DNA of 6,532 nucleotides from Fibrobacterota bacterium (GTDB lineage Bacteria > Fibrobacterota > Chitinivibrionia > Chitinivibrionales > JANQEN01). Both the position numbers and the translations under genes were made by a program. The first letter of the stretch is position 1; every line of letters begins with the position of its first letter. Below are positions 1 through 5,621 of this stretch, piece by piece. The DNA lies in contig JAUXBV010000204.1 in the NCBI GenBank assembly GCA_030619215.1, forward strand, positions 1 to 6,532. The letters are read 5' to 3'. The notes below the pieces were generated by a model, which was given only the letters and a program-made list of their open reading frames with translations, was not told where the DNA came from and ran no database searches.

Positions 1-263
1 CTTAAAAGCTGTAATCCAAAATCAGTCAATACCGTTGAACCGCCACTTCTCCCTCCTCTCATCCTGACAACCAGAGCGCATCCAAAGCCTTTTTCCGCTA
101 CCTTAATATCCCCCCATGCTTTTCTATAGCTTCTTTTAAGCTTACGGGCAGCTTCCTGGATTGAACCGCTATCTTTTATTGCTTTTAGAAGGTGGTATTT
201 GCCATCTCCAAAAATTCCTTTAACCTTTACCGAAGAAATGTAGAGTTTTGCCAGTGGTTCCAT
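1..263 (-). CDS. modE: ModE-family molybdate/tungstate-responsive regulator, DNA-binding domain (3' end cut by window edge)
   Basis: This is the first 87 residues of a transcription regulator that runs off the left edge. Seen: a helix-turn-helix at about residues 32-53 (SGSIQEAARKLKRSYRKAW) followed by a wing at about 63-80 (RMRGGRSGGSTVLT). The SYRKAW and GGRxGG...LT pattern is the signature of the ModE N-terminal winged-helix domain, and the reading frame stays open to the edge. Start: ATG at 261-263 with an AAAGGA ribosome site at 271-276, spacer 7 nt. It lies 38 nt behind wtpC on the same strand, so it is probably the last gene of the wtpABC operon. The family senses molybdate or tungstate and represses uptake genes; four matching palindromes occur in this window. 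Whether the protein has effector-binding MOP/TOBE domains, is a bare DNA-binding domain, or is a TunR-like fusion cannot be seen here. Confidence 0.85.
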   Translation of the reverse strand, partial: MEPLAKLYISSVKVKGIFGDGKYHLLKAIKDSGSIQEAARKLKRSYRKAWGDIKVAEKGFGCALVVRMRGGRSGGSTVLTDFGLQLL

Positions 264-301
264 TTTTGTTTCCTTTGTAAATATTTTCTTAAAATAAGTA
301 A

Positions 302-1363
302 TCATGCTTTAATAAACTTAACAGCACTTGCCTTAAAACTCACAAAAACCTTTTTACCATATCCTAAACCGAGCTTATTAACCGAATCCTGTGTAATAAG
401 CGCTGCTATTTCCACACCAATATCTACAATAATCTCAATTCCCAACCTGGCGGTGGCAATATCAACAATTGTTCCCTCAAATACATTTCTTGCGCTTGAT
501 GAGTAGGGCTCTGTTGAAACGGTGACGTCTTCGCTGCGAATTATAACGTTACCTTCTCCGGGCTCTTCGTCGGTAAGCACTGATAATTGTAAACCGGAAG
601 TTACAAATTCCGCACTCTTATCAGGGCTATGTTTATTTTTTATTAATTCTCCCCAGAAGAAATTCCTGATGCCGATAAATCGTGCCACAAACTCGGATTT
701 CGGATGCTGAAAAATTTGCCTGGGTGTATCTACCTGTACAATTTTTCCATTCTCCATAATACCGATGCGCATGGCGAGAGATATTGCCTCTTCATAATCG
801 TGAGTGACATGGATCATGGTGATTTTTTTGCGATTGATACGCCGAAGCAGCGCCCGCATTTCAGAGCGGGAACCGAGATCCAAAGAAGAGAGGGGCTCAT
901 CAAGCAGAAGGCATTTTGGTTGCACGGCAAGAGCACGCGCCAGGGCAACCCGTTGAGCCTCTCCCCCTGAAAGGGTTGTCGGTTTTCGCTCCAGAAGATG
1001 TGTAACCTCGACCTCAACAGCAAGTGCGTTCACTTTATTATTTATTTCAGAGCGGTTATGGCTGCGGGATTTAAGGCCGTAGGCAATGTTCTGCCGGACG
1101 GAAAGATGGGGAAACAGTGCTTGGTCCTGATATACAAGCCCGATATCCCTTTTTTGTATTTTTTCATGGGTAATATCCCTGCCGTTCAGTTTGATACTTC
1201 CCGAGTCAACGGTCAGGATGCCGGTTATTGTCTCGAGAAGCACTGTTTTACCGACGCCCGATGCACCGAGGAGAACAAAGTATTCTCCTTCAGCAACGTC
1301 AAATGAGACATCGCTTATAATAAAATCACCGAGTCTTTTTGATAACTGTTCGACTTTAAGCAC
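302..1363 (-). CDS. wtpC: Tungstate/molybdate ABC transporter ATP-binding protein with C-terminal TOBE-like domain
   Basis: This is the cytoplasmic ATPase that powers oxyanion import through WtpB. In 353 residues the nucleotide-binding domain is complete: Walker A GASGVGKT (33-40), Q-loop Gln79 in VYQDQ, signature LSGGE (131-135), Walker B CLLLDE (151-156), D-loop SSLD (159-162) and switch His188 in HVTHD. A C-terminal region of about 290-353 (VFEGTIVDI ... KVFVSFKASAVKFI) reads as a TOBE domain, the oxyanion-binding module found in ModC, WtpC and CysA/PotA-type ATPases. Start: I chose GTG at 1361-1363, giving VLKVEQLSK as expected for the family, with AAGGA six nt upstream. A longer frame reaches an ATG at 1447, but it would add 28 residues lying inside wtpB and not resembling an ATPase. 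The start overlaps the wtpB stop by 8 nt, suggesting translational coupling. Neighbouring WtpA makes tungstate/molybdate the likely substrate rather than sulfate or polyamine. Confidence 0.92.
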   Translation of the reverse strand: MLKVEQLSKRLGDFIISDVSFDVAEGEYFVLLGASGVGKTVLLETITGILTVDSGSIKLNGRDITHEKIQKRDIGLVYQDQALFPHLSVRQNIAYGLKSRSHNRSEINNKVNALAVEVEVTHLLERKPTTLSGGEAQRVALARALAVQPKCLLLDEPLSSLDLGSRSEMRALLRRINRKKITMIHVTHDYEEAISLAMRIGIMENGKIVQVDTPRQIFQHPKSEFVARFIGIRNFFWGELIKNKHSPDKSAEFVTSGLQLSVLTDEEPGEGNVIIRSEDVTVSTEPYSSSARNVFEGTIVDIATARLGIEIIVDIGVEIAALITQDSVNKLGLGYGKKVFVSFKASAVKFIKA

Positions 1364-2147
1364 TGTTTTTCCTTGTTGCAATAACGCGCATAATGACAAA
1401 GAATAAAAGGCAGATGCCGATAAATAGAACCGATACGGGCCGCGCATATTTTAATCCGAACGCACCAAAGCGCTCGTAAATGAGTATAGGTGTTATCATT
1501 GGATGATAGGCGATTATAATAACAGCTCCGAACTCACTCATTCCCCGCGCCCACATGAGTATCAATCCCGAAAGTATCGCACGCCACGCAAGGGGAGTTG
1601 AGATTGTAAAGAAGACCCGCATGGGGGGCGCTCCGAGGTTCAGGGCGGCCTTTTCCAGGCGCTCCGGCACTGCGGCAAATCCATCCCTTGCTGAATTTAT
1701 AAGAAACGGCAGGCTCACAAAGGCCATAGCGACCATAATGCCGCCGTAGCCGCCGACAAATTTAATTCCAAATGTTTCTCCTATACGACCAATGATCGTA
1801 TCAGGCGCGATGATACCGAGAAGGGCAATGCCGGCGGCAGAATGCGGAATTACAATTGGAATATCTATTATTCCGTTGACAAGCTGCTTGAAGGGAAAAT
1901 TTTTACGGGCGAGAATATATGCAAAGGGAATGGCTACGACAGAAAAAACAAGTGTTGCAGCCATTGAGGTGAATAATGTGAGCCATATACTCCTCTGAAC
2001 TTCGCTGTCCTGAGCCGTTTCTATAAGCTGCCCGGCGGAGCACTTAAAAATCATGTTAAGCAGCGGTGCTACAAAAAAGAGAAGTACAACTCCACCGAGA
2101 GCAGCGAATATTAAATGTAAAGGCTCTATCCTTTTCTGAATTTGCAT
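1356..2147 (-). CDS. wtpB: Tungstate/molybdate ABC transporter permease
   Basis: This is the inner-membrane channel subunit of the importer, working as a homodimer with WtpC and fed by WtpA. The 263-residue protein has about six hydrophobic segments, near residues 12-34, 54-78, 92-115, 133-152, 188-213 and 236-256. The cytoplasmic EAA loop that docks on the ATPase is clear at about 165-186 (EKAALNLGAPPMRVFFTIST), and WARGMSEFGA (199-208) matches the conserved ModB/WtpB stretch usually read as ARS.SEFGA. Length is normal for the family. Start: ATG at 2145-2147 has GAAGAG about 10 nt upstream and lies 7 nt past the wtpA stop. An in-frame GTG at 2163-2165 would overlap wtpA and has no visible ribosome site, so I prefer the ATG. 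The 3' end overlaps wtpC by 8 nt. Confidence 0.9.
   Translation of the reverse strand: MQIQKRIEPLHLIFAALGGVVLLFFVAPLLNMIFKCSAGQLIETAQDSEVQRSIWLTLFTSMAATLVFSVVAIPFAYILARKNFPFKQLVNGIIDIPIVIPHSAAGIALLGIIAPDTIIGRIGETFGIKFVGGYGGIMVAMAFVSLPFLINSARDGFAAVPERLEKAALNLGAPPMRVFFTISTPLAWRAILSGLILMWARGMSEFGAVIIIAYHPMITPILIYERFGAFGLKYARPVSVLFIGICLLFFVIMRVIATRKNSA
1370..1374 (-). promoter_or_regulatory. Ribosome binding site deciding the GTG start of wtpC
   Basis: AAGGA on the minus strand, six nt before the GTG at 1361-1363. It lies inside the last codons of wtpB. It supports the GTG start over the upstream in-frame ATG at 1447. Confidence 0.6.
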
Positions 2148-2154
2148 AGTATGG

Positions 2155-3147
2155 TTACTCTTCACTAATAGGAAGCGCGAATATTTTCAACCCTTCCGGA
2201 ATTTTATCATAAGTGTTTGAAGGAGACGGGACCATTGAAGGTTGCCCGTTTTTCTCCATTATTGCCAGGCCCTTTGCTTTGTCAAGGACAAATGCGACGA
2301 ACTTTTTCGCCAGCTCAGGATTAGGCGCGTTTTTGGGAATGGTGATACCATATACCATGGGAGCGCCTTTTTTGGTTATTGTTGTACCCGGCTCTTTTCC
2401 GCTGATATCAACAGATACGGTTTCATAAATATCAGCAAACTCAGGCTTCTTTAAATTTACCTCATCAGGAAGAAGTACATATTTAAGCCCGTGCTGCTGA
2501 GCAACCGACCGGTACAGGAATATGTAGTCAATTACGTTCGATTCAAGCAGGGCAAGGAGGTCTGTTTCTTTCGGGCGAATATATTCCGTATCTTTTTTTA
2601 ACAGGGACTCACTGAGGCCGTCTTCTTTATAAATTTTTTCAGCGAGCTTCATTGTAAGAACCGCTCTGTAACCACAGGGATCGGCATTCGGGTCGGACCT
2701 GCCGAATGCAACCTCTTTGTCAGCTAATATGGTATGCCAGTTATCTTTATTGATCCCGTCAGCTTTTTTTGATCCTTCATGGTATACTATGGCCATCTCA
2801 TTACTGGCAAATTTGATGTTCCAGTCTGCATGTTCAGGGATAAGCAGGTTGTCAATGACGCTGTAGTCAGCGGATCCCATAACATCGCATGGTTTTTTCA
2901 GATCGGAGATCTTCCGGGCGCATGCCCTGCTTCCGGCTGCCTCGAGAAAAATATCTACTCCGGTATTTTCCGCTTTAAAAGCTTCGGATATCTGTTTGAA
3001 TGGCACGGAGAGGCTTCCTGCGTGGAAGATAGTCAATTTTTGAAGCTCAGGCTCTTTCTTTTTTTCATTGCATGAGATCAGGAAACAGGAAATTATTGTA
3101 ATGATTGTGAATAGAAATACTTTTTTGATTGTTGTGATGTTACACAT
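2155..3147 (-). CDS. wtpA: Tungstate/molybdate-binding periplasmic lipoprotein, WtpA family
   Basis: This is the solute receptor of the importer. The 330-residue product starts with a lipoprotein signal peptide: Lys8-Lys9, a hydrophobic core, then lipobox LISC with Cys26 as the lipidated residue. The mature part carries the blocks I recognise from archaeal-type WtpA/ModA: FHAGSLSVPF (41-50), EAAGSRACARKI (69-80), DVMGSADYSVI (88-98), SDPNADPCGYRAV (151-163) and YRSVAQQHGLKYVLLPDE (212-229). Family members bind tungstate and molybdate with high affinity, and the A. fulgidus protein holds the metal in octahedral coordination. Which acidic residues do so here I cannot assign without an alignment. 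Start: ATG at 3145-3147 with AAAGGAG at 3156-3162, spacer 8 nt. It is the first gene of the minus-strand operon, and its leader contains a Mo-box-like palindrome, so repression at high metal by the ModE-like protein is likely. Confidence 0.92.
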   Translation of the reverse strand: MCNITTIKKVFLFTIITIISCFLISCNEKKKEPELQKLTIFHAGSLSVPFKQISEAFKAENTGVDIFLEAAGSRACARKISDLKKPCDVMGSADYSVIDNLLIPEHADWNIKFASNEMAIVYHEGSKKADGINKDNWHTILADKEVAFGRSDPNADPCGYRAVLTMKLAEKIYKEDGLSESLLKKDTEYIRPKETDLLALLESNVIDYIFLYRSVAQQHGLKYVLLPDEVNLKKPEFADIYETVSVDISGKEPGTTITKKGAPMVYGITIPKNAPNPELAKKFVAFVLDKAKGLAIMEKNGQPSMVPSPSNTYDKIPEGLKIFALPISEE

Positions 3148-3187
3148 ACTTTGTGCTCCTTTCAGTTAATATACGATATGCCCTATG

Positions 3188-3209
3188 GATATGTATAATA
3201 TGACATATC
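3188..3209. promoter_or_regulatory. Mo-box-like operator in front of wtpA (copy 4)
   Basis: An inverted repeat of GATATGTA (3188-3195), a 6-nt spacer TAATAT and GACATATC (3202-3209). The right half is identical to the right half of the three copies upstream of the outer-membrane protein gene, and the spacer length is the same. On the minus strand it overlaps a TATACA sequence that could be a -10 element (3192-3197), though no good -35 is visible. It lies about 40 nt before the wtpA start codon. An additional half-site CGATATG sits at 3174-3180, closer to the gene. Binding by the ModE-like protein is inferred, not shown. Confidence 0.65.
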
Positions 3210-3310
3210 GAAGTGAATTAGTGTTGTTGCACTTTGAATTAACGCCATTTTACTGATTGTTAAATTTACATATGATAATAATCCGACTATAGTATAATTA
3301 TTTAGTGTCC

Positions 3311-3428
3311 GGCCGGAAACGCGTATTTTTGTCATTTCGACCGAAGGGAGAAATCTGTAAGTTGTTGGTTCTTAGAAAAAAAGATTTCTCCCTTCGGTCG
3401 AAATGACAGTTTTATATAGTTTTCGGCC
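3311..3428. repeat. Large palindromic element with a perfect 27-bp stem
   Basis: Seen directly: bases 3330-3356 are the exact reverse complement of 3382-3408, separated by a 25-nt AT-rich loop. Outside this stem a second pair of arms matches at 9 of 10 positions: GGCCGGAAAC (3311-3320) with GTTTTCGGCC (3419-3428). The whole unit of about 118 bp resembles a small non-autonomous dispersed element (REP/MITE-like). The stem core GTCATTTCGACCGAAGGG seems familiar to me from dispersed hairpins in other bacterial genomes, but I cannot verify that. I see no clear target-site duplication and no coding potential. It lies between the stop of the outer-membrane protein gene and the wtpA promoter, so it may also act as an RNA hairpin at the 3' end of that transcript. 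It lacks a T-tract on the minus strand for a classical terminator. Confidence 0.8.
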
Positions 3429-3451
3429 AAGCAATATTTATCTTAGTTTTC

Positions 3452-4615
3452 TTAGAATTTGCCCATGAAGAAAAGCTCCGGTCGCACGCGTAGTTCAGAA
3501 GCATCGTCTTCACTGTTTATAAAATTCCAGATCCTCACTCGCGGTTTGATGGTAAGCGACTTAACGGGCATTGCATACATAAGATCAAAATGAATCAGGT
3601 TATTATTAATGACAGGATCAGCCTCGCGGTCTTTTGCCATGCCGAAATTAAAATTTACGGTTGCCTTACCATAACCCGGCATGAGTGTAACCTTTGCATT
3701 AGCAAGCATCCCAAGGGGAGCGCTCACCGAATCCTCAGGCGCCACCGCGTCATTCTTAAAACCGCCGGCAGCAAAGCCGAGGTTCATTCCGATTTGTTTT
3801 GCCGGTTTTATGCCAATATCAATACCGCCGGTTAATGAGTGGTTTGCCTCTTCTTTATCCGCCGACCTATAAACATTGGTGCGCAGGTGCATCACAGGAA
3901 GGAATGACAGTTTCTTTTTAAGCAGGATTACCGGAAGTGAAAAGATAAAACGTAACTGGTCTTTTTTTAGGGCGTATGCCGGAGAATCTGGCCCTGCATT
4001 GGTTGCCACAGCGGAAACCACGCCCAGTCCAACGGACGTTGCCCCATCATTAACAAAGGAAAAACCAAGGTCAAGCCCGGTTTGGGAATTGTTCATGTAT
4101 ACTTTCCATGTGGTAATGCCGGCTTCACAACATCCTTTTGTCATATAATTGTCAGGTTCTGTATAAGCAAGGTTTAAAACCGTATTTGCCGGTACCGGTA
4201 TTATACCAAAACTTAAAGACACAACGCTCACATTCCATTTGAGATACATTTCCGGAATGGAGAGAATTCTAAAGTTGTAATCATCGGTTGTTTTATAATA
4301 TGCTTTGCTCAAATTATCCAGTATCTTGTCCGGCCCGCCGCCTGAGGGATTGGAGAGGCGCATGCCAAAAAGAAGATTCTCATTGATAACGGCCTTTGCA
4401 CGGAAATTCCAGGCATACAGATTGCTATAGTCACCGGTTTTGCTTGCCTCTTCTCCATAGCTGTTTTTCATTTTTAAATAGTCATAGCGAAGCCGGTACT
4501 GGAGATCGCCGCTGAAAGAGAGTTTTGGTTTTGCCTTTTCCTGAGCAAAAACCTCAGTAAAAAATGAGCAGATAAGCATAAGGGCTGATAGAAGAAATGT
4601 AGAAATGGTACGCAT
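3452..4615 (-). CDS. Putative outer-membrane beta-barrel (porin-like) protein, family not recognised
   Basis: The product of 387 residues begins with a signal peptide: Arg2, hydrophobic residues about 7-19, and probable cleavage after VFA at 24. The mature chain is rich in short amphipathic stretches with alternating hydrophobic and polar residues, for example LSFSGDLQYRLRYDY (32-46), TGLDLGFSFVND (179-190), ATVNFNFGMAKD (318-329) and LTIKPRVRIWNFI (354-366). It ends in ELFFMGKF with a terminal Phe, as outer-membrane barrels usually do. A Cys-Cys pair occurs at 162-163. These features support a barrel in the outer membrane; I do not recognise the family, and no metal-binding function is shown by sequence. 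Start: ATG at 4613-4615 with AAAGGAG at 4621-4627, spacer 5 nt; an in-frame ATG at 4657 would place that ribosome site inside the gene and spoil the signal peptide. Three Mo-box-like palindromes precede it, so it is a candidate member of the molybdate/tungstate regulon. Confidence 0.75.
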   Translation of the reverse strand: MRTISTFLLSALMLICSFFTEVFAQEKAKPKLSFSGDLQYRLRYDYLKMKNSYGEEASKTGDYSNLYAWNFRAKAVINENLLFGMRLSNPSGGGPDKILDNLSKAYYKTTDDYNFRILSIPEMYLKWNVSVVSLSFGIIPVPANTVLNLAYTEPDNYMTKGCCEAGITTWKVYMNNSQTGLDLGFSFVNDGATSVGLGVVSAVATNAGPDSPAYALKKDQLRFIFSLPVILLKKKLSFLPVMHLRTNVYRSADKEEANHSLTGGIDIGIKPAKQIGMNLGFAAGGFKNDAVAPEDSVSAPLGMLANAKVTLMPGYGKATVNFNFGMAKDREADPVINNNLIHFDLMYAMPVKSLTIKPRVRIWNFINSEDDASELRVRPELFFMGKF

Positions 4616-4620
4616 AAAAA

Positions 4621-4627
4621 CTCCTTT
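4621..4627 (-). promoter_or_regulatory. Ribosome binding site deciding the start of the outer-membrane protein gene
   Basis: AAAGGAG on the minus strand, five nt before the ATG at 4613-4615. It favours this start over the in-frame ATG at 4657, and the resulting N-terminus is a clean signal peptide. Confidence 0.7.
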
Positions 4628-4716
4628 AATTTGTTGGAAATGATTATTGATTAACATAAGTGGAATGTATGCATTTATATGATCAATGGTAACTCCTTTC
4701 TTTTTGTTTAGGTTAC

Positions 4717-4744
4717 ATCGATATATCTAATTCGACATATCGAT
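4717..4744. promoter_or_regulatory. Mo-box-like operator, copy 1 (best palindrome)
   Basis: ATCGATATATC (4717-4727), a 6-nt spacer TAATTC, then GACATATCGAT (4734-4744). The 11-bp arms are complementary at 10 of 11 positions. The Mo-box consensus for ModE-type repressors, as I recall it, is ATCGCTATATA-N6-TATATAACGAT, with the same arm length, spacer and outer ATCG/CGAT. The site covers the spacer and -10 of the candidate promoter for the outer-membrane protein gene, a position suited to repression. Confidence 0.75.
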
Positions 4745-4752
4745 AATATCAA
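4724..4752 (-). promoter_or_regulatory. Candidate promoter of the outer-membrane protein gene
   Basis: On the minus strand TTGATA (4747-4752) is a 5/6 match to the -35 consensus, followed by a 17-nt spacer and a weak -10 TAGATA (4724-4729). The palindrome at 4717-4744 overlaps spacer and -10. The -10 match is poor, so this is tentative. Confidence 0.35.
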
Positions 4753-4780
4753 AAAACCATAATTTCTTTAAAGACAATTG

Positions 4781-4802
4781 GACATGTCTATTGCGACATA
4801 TC
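4781..4802. promoter_or_regulatory. Mo-box-like operator, copy 2
   Basis: GACATGTC (4781-4788), spacer TATTGC, GACATATC (4795-4802). The right half-site and spacer length are identical to copy 1, and the left half differs from GATATGTC at one position. Its centre is 61 bp from that of copy 1. Confidence 0.65.
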
Positions 4803-4832
4803 AAGAGTAATAAATTTATGAAAATAATTTCC

Positions 4833-4854
4833 AATATGTTTATTTCGACATATC
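4833..4854. promoter_or_regulatory. Mo-box-like operator, copy 3
   Basis: AATATGTT (4833-4840), spacer TATTTC, GACATATC (4847-4854), the right arm continuing into CGA as in copies 1 and 4. The left half is the weakest of the set but keeps the ATATGT core. Its centre is 52 bp from that of copy 2. It lies about 28 bp upstream of the weak hisH -35 candidate. Confidence 0.6.
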
Positions 4855-4881
4855 GAGAGGGTTAATATAATTATTAACATA

Positions 4882-4910
4882 TTGAGCCGGTTAGTAAAAA
4901 GAGTTAAATA
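4882..4910 (+). promoter_or_regulatory. Weak candidate promoter of hisHF
   Basis: TTGAGC (4882-4887), a 17-nt spacer and TAAATA (4905-4910). Both boxes match the sigma-70 consensus only partly. It lies about 90 nt before the hisH start and is the best-placed candidate I could find. Confidence 0.25.
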
Positions 4911-5000
4911 AATATCGGGTTTTTAGTATTAATAATTATTTTATGGCATCAGAAAAAACGTTTTCATTTCTTTTCCCTTATTTAAAAGAGCGTTGTATCT

Positions 5001-5621
5001 ATGATTTGTATAATTGATTATGATGCAGGTAACCTGACCTCCGTGAAACGCGCGTTAAATTATCTGGATATTGAGTCGGAGATAACGCAGGATGCCGATA
5101 AAATTATCAATGCAGAGCGGGTTATCTTTCCCGGAGTCGGGCATGCGAAGACTGCAATGGAGGTTCTTGTAAACCGCGGCCTGGATGCTGCGCTTAAGCG
5201 GGCTTTTGAAAAGGGTGCGCCGGTTCTTGGAATCTGCCTCGGATCCCAGGTTATTCTTTCCCGTTCCGAGGAGGGCGATACGGAGTGTCTCGGATTGATA
5301 AAGGGGACATGTCCTAAATTTAAATTGTCCGATCCTTCACTCAAAATCCCACATATAGGGTGGAATTCCGTGCAAATTGTTCAGAGGCATTTTCTGCTAA
5401 AAGATTTAGAGCCCGGAGATGAGCTTTACTTTGTTCACTCCTATTACCCGCGACCCCAAAACAGTGATAATATATTTGCCATGGCAGAATACGAGATTGA
5501 ATTTCCTGTAGCAATCGGAGAGAAAAATTTATTTGCCACACAGTTTCACCCGGAGAAGAGCGGCCCGATTGGCTTGCAGATTCTCAAGAATTTTTCACAA
5601 TGGGACGGTTCACCATGCTGA
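5001..5621 (+). CDS. hisH: Imidazole glycerol phosphate synthase, glutamine amidotransferase subunit HisH
   Basis: This cytoplasmic subunit hydrolyses glutamine and passes ammonia to HisF, in step five of histidine synthesis. At 206 residues it has normal length. The class I amidotransferase triad is present: Cys79 in the nucleophile elbow GICLGSQ, and His183 and Glu185 in QFHPEKSG. The oxyanion-strand motif PGVG is at 44-47. The HisH-typical IPHIGWN (116-122) and YFVHSYY (143-149) are also intact. The usual GICLGMQ reads GICLGSQ, a mild variation. The N-terminus [11 protein letters not shown] is canonical, so the ATG at 5001 is the start. The ribosome site is a modest AAAGAG about 10 nt upstream. 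The stop TGA overlaps the start of hisF by 7 nt, so the two subunits are probably translationally coupled. No other his gene is visible in the window. Confidence 0.95.
   Translation: MICIIDYDAGNLTSVKRALNYLDIESEITQDADKIINAERVIFPGVGHAKTAMEVLVNRGLDAALKRAFEKGAPVLGICLGSQVILSRSEEGDTECLGLIKGTCPKFKLSDPSLKIPHIGWNSVQIVQRHFLLKDLEPGDELYFVHSYYPRPQNSDNIFAMAEYEIEFPVAIGEKNLFATQFHPEKSGPIGLQILKNFSQWDGSPC

Larger units (their letters stand above)
4616..5000. other. Divergent regulatory region between the outer-membrane protein gene and hisHF
   Basis: This 385-bp AT-rich stretch carries no convincing gene. It holds three Mo-box-like palindromes (4717-4744, 4781-4802, 4833-4854), a candidate minus-strand promoter (4724-4752), a weak candidate plus-strand promoter for hisH (4882-4910) and an extra Shine-Dalgarno-like GAAAGGAG at 4693-4700 on the minus strand with no gene behind it. 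The last 40 bases before hisH hold the AAAGAG-type ribosome site at about 4985-4990. Confidence 0.7.

Noticed and set aside
1364..1447. N-terminal extension of wtpC to the ATG at 1447
   Set aside because: The extra 28 residues lie inside wtpB, do not resemble an ATPase start, and the GTG at 1363 has a good ribosome site and the expected N-terminus.
3330..3408. Palindrome as a rho-independent terminator of the outer-membrane protein gene
   Set aside because: On the minus strand the stem is followed by AAAAATACGC, not a T-tract, and the 25-nt loop is large. A hairpin role in mRNA is possible, but it is not a classical terminator.
3330..3408. CRISPR repeat-like sequence
   Set aside because: There is only one inverted pair, with no direct repeats, spacers or cas genes.
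4616..4657. Longer start of the outer-membrane protein gene at 4657
   Set aside because: It would put the AAAGGAG ribosome site inside the coding region and place 14 polar residues before an otherwise normal signal peptide.
4862..4885. Possible fifth Mo-box copy (AACATATTGA at 4876-4885)
   Set aside because: The right half partly matches, but the left half has no recognisable GATATGTC at the 6-nt spacing, and AT-rich DNA gives such matches by chance.
4943..5017. Plus-strand 24-codon frame overlapping the hisH start
   Set aside because: No ribosome site precedes its ATG, and its composition follows the AT-rich leader. A histidine leader peptide would be expected to carry a run of His codons, and this has none.
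5060..5344. Minus-strand open frame inside hisH (and other antisense frames across the window)
   Set aside because: These overlap well-identified genes in the opposite sense, lack ribosome sites and show no recognisable protein.
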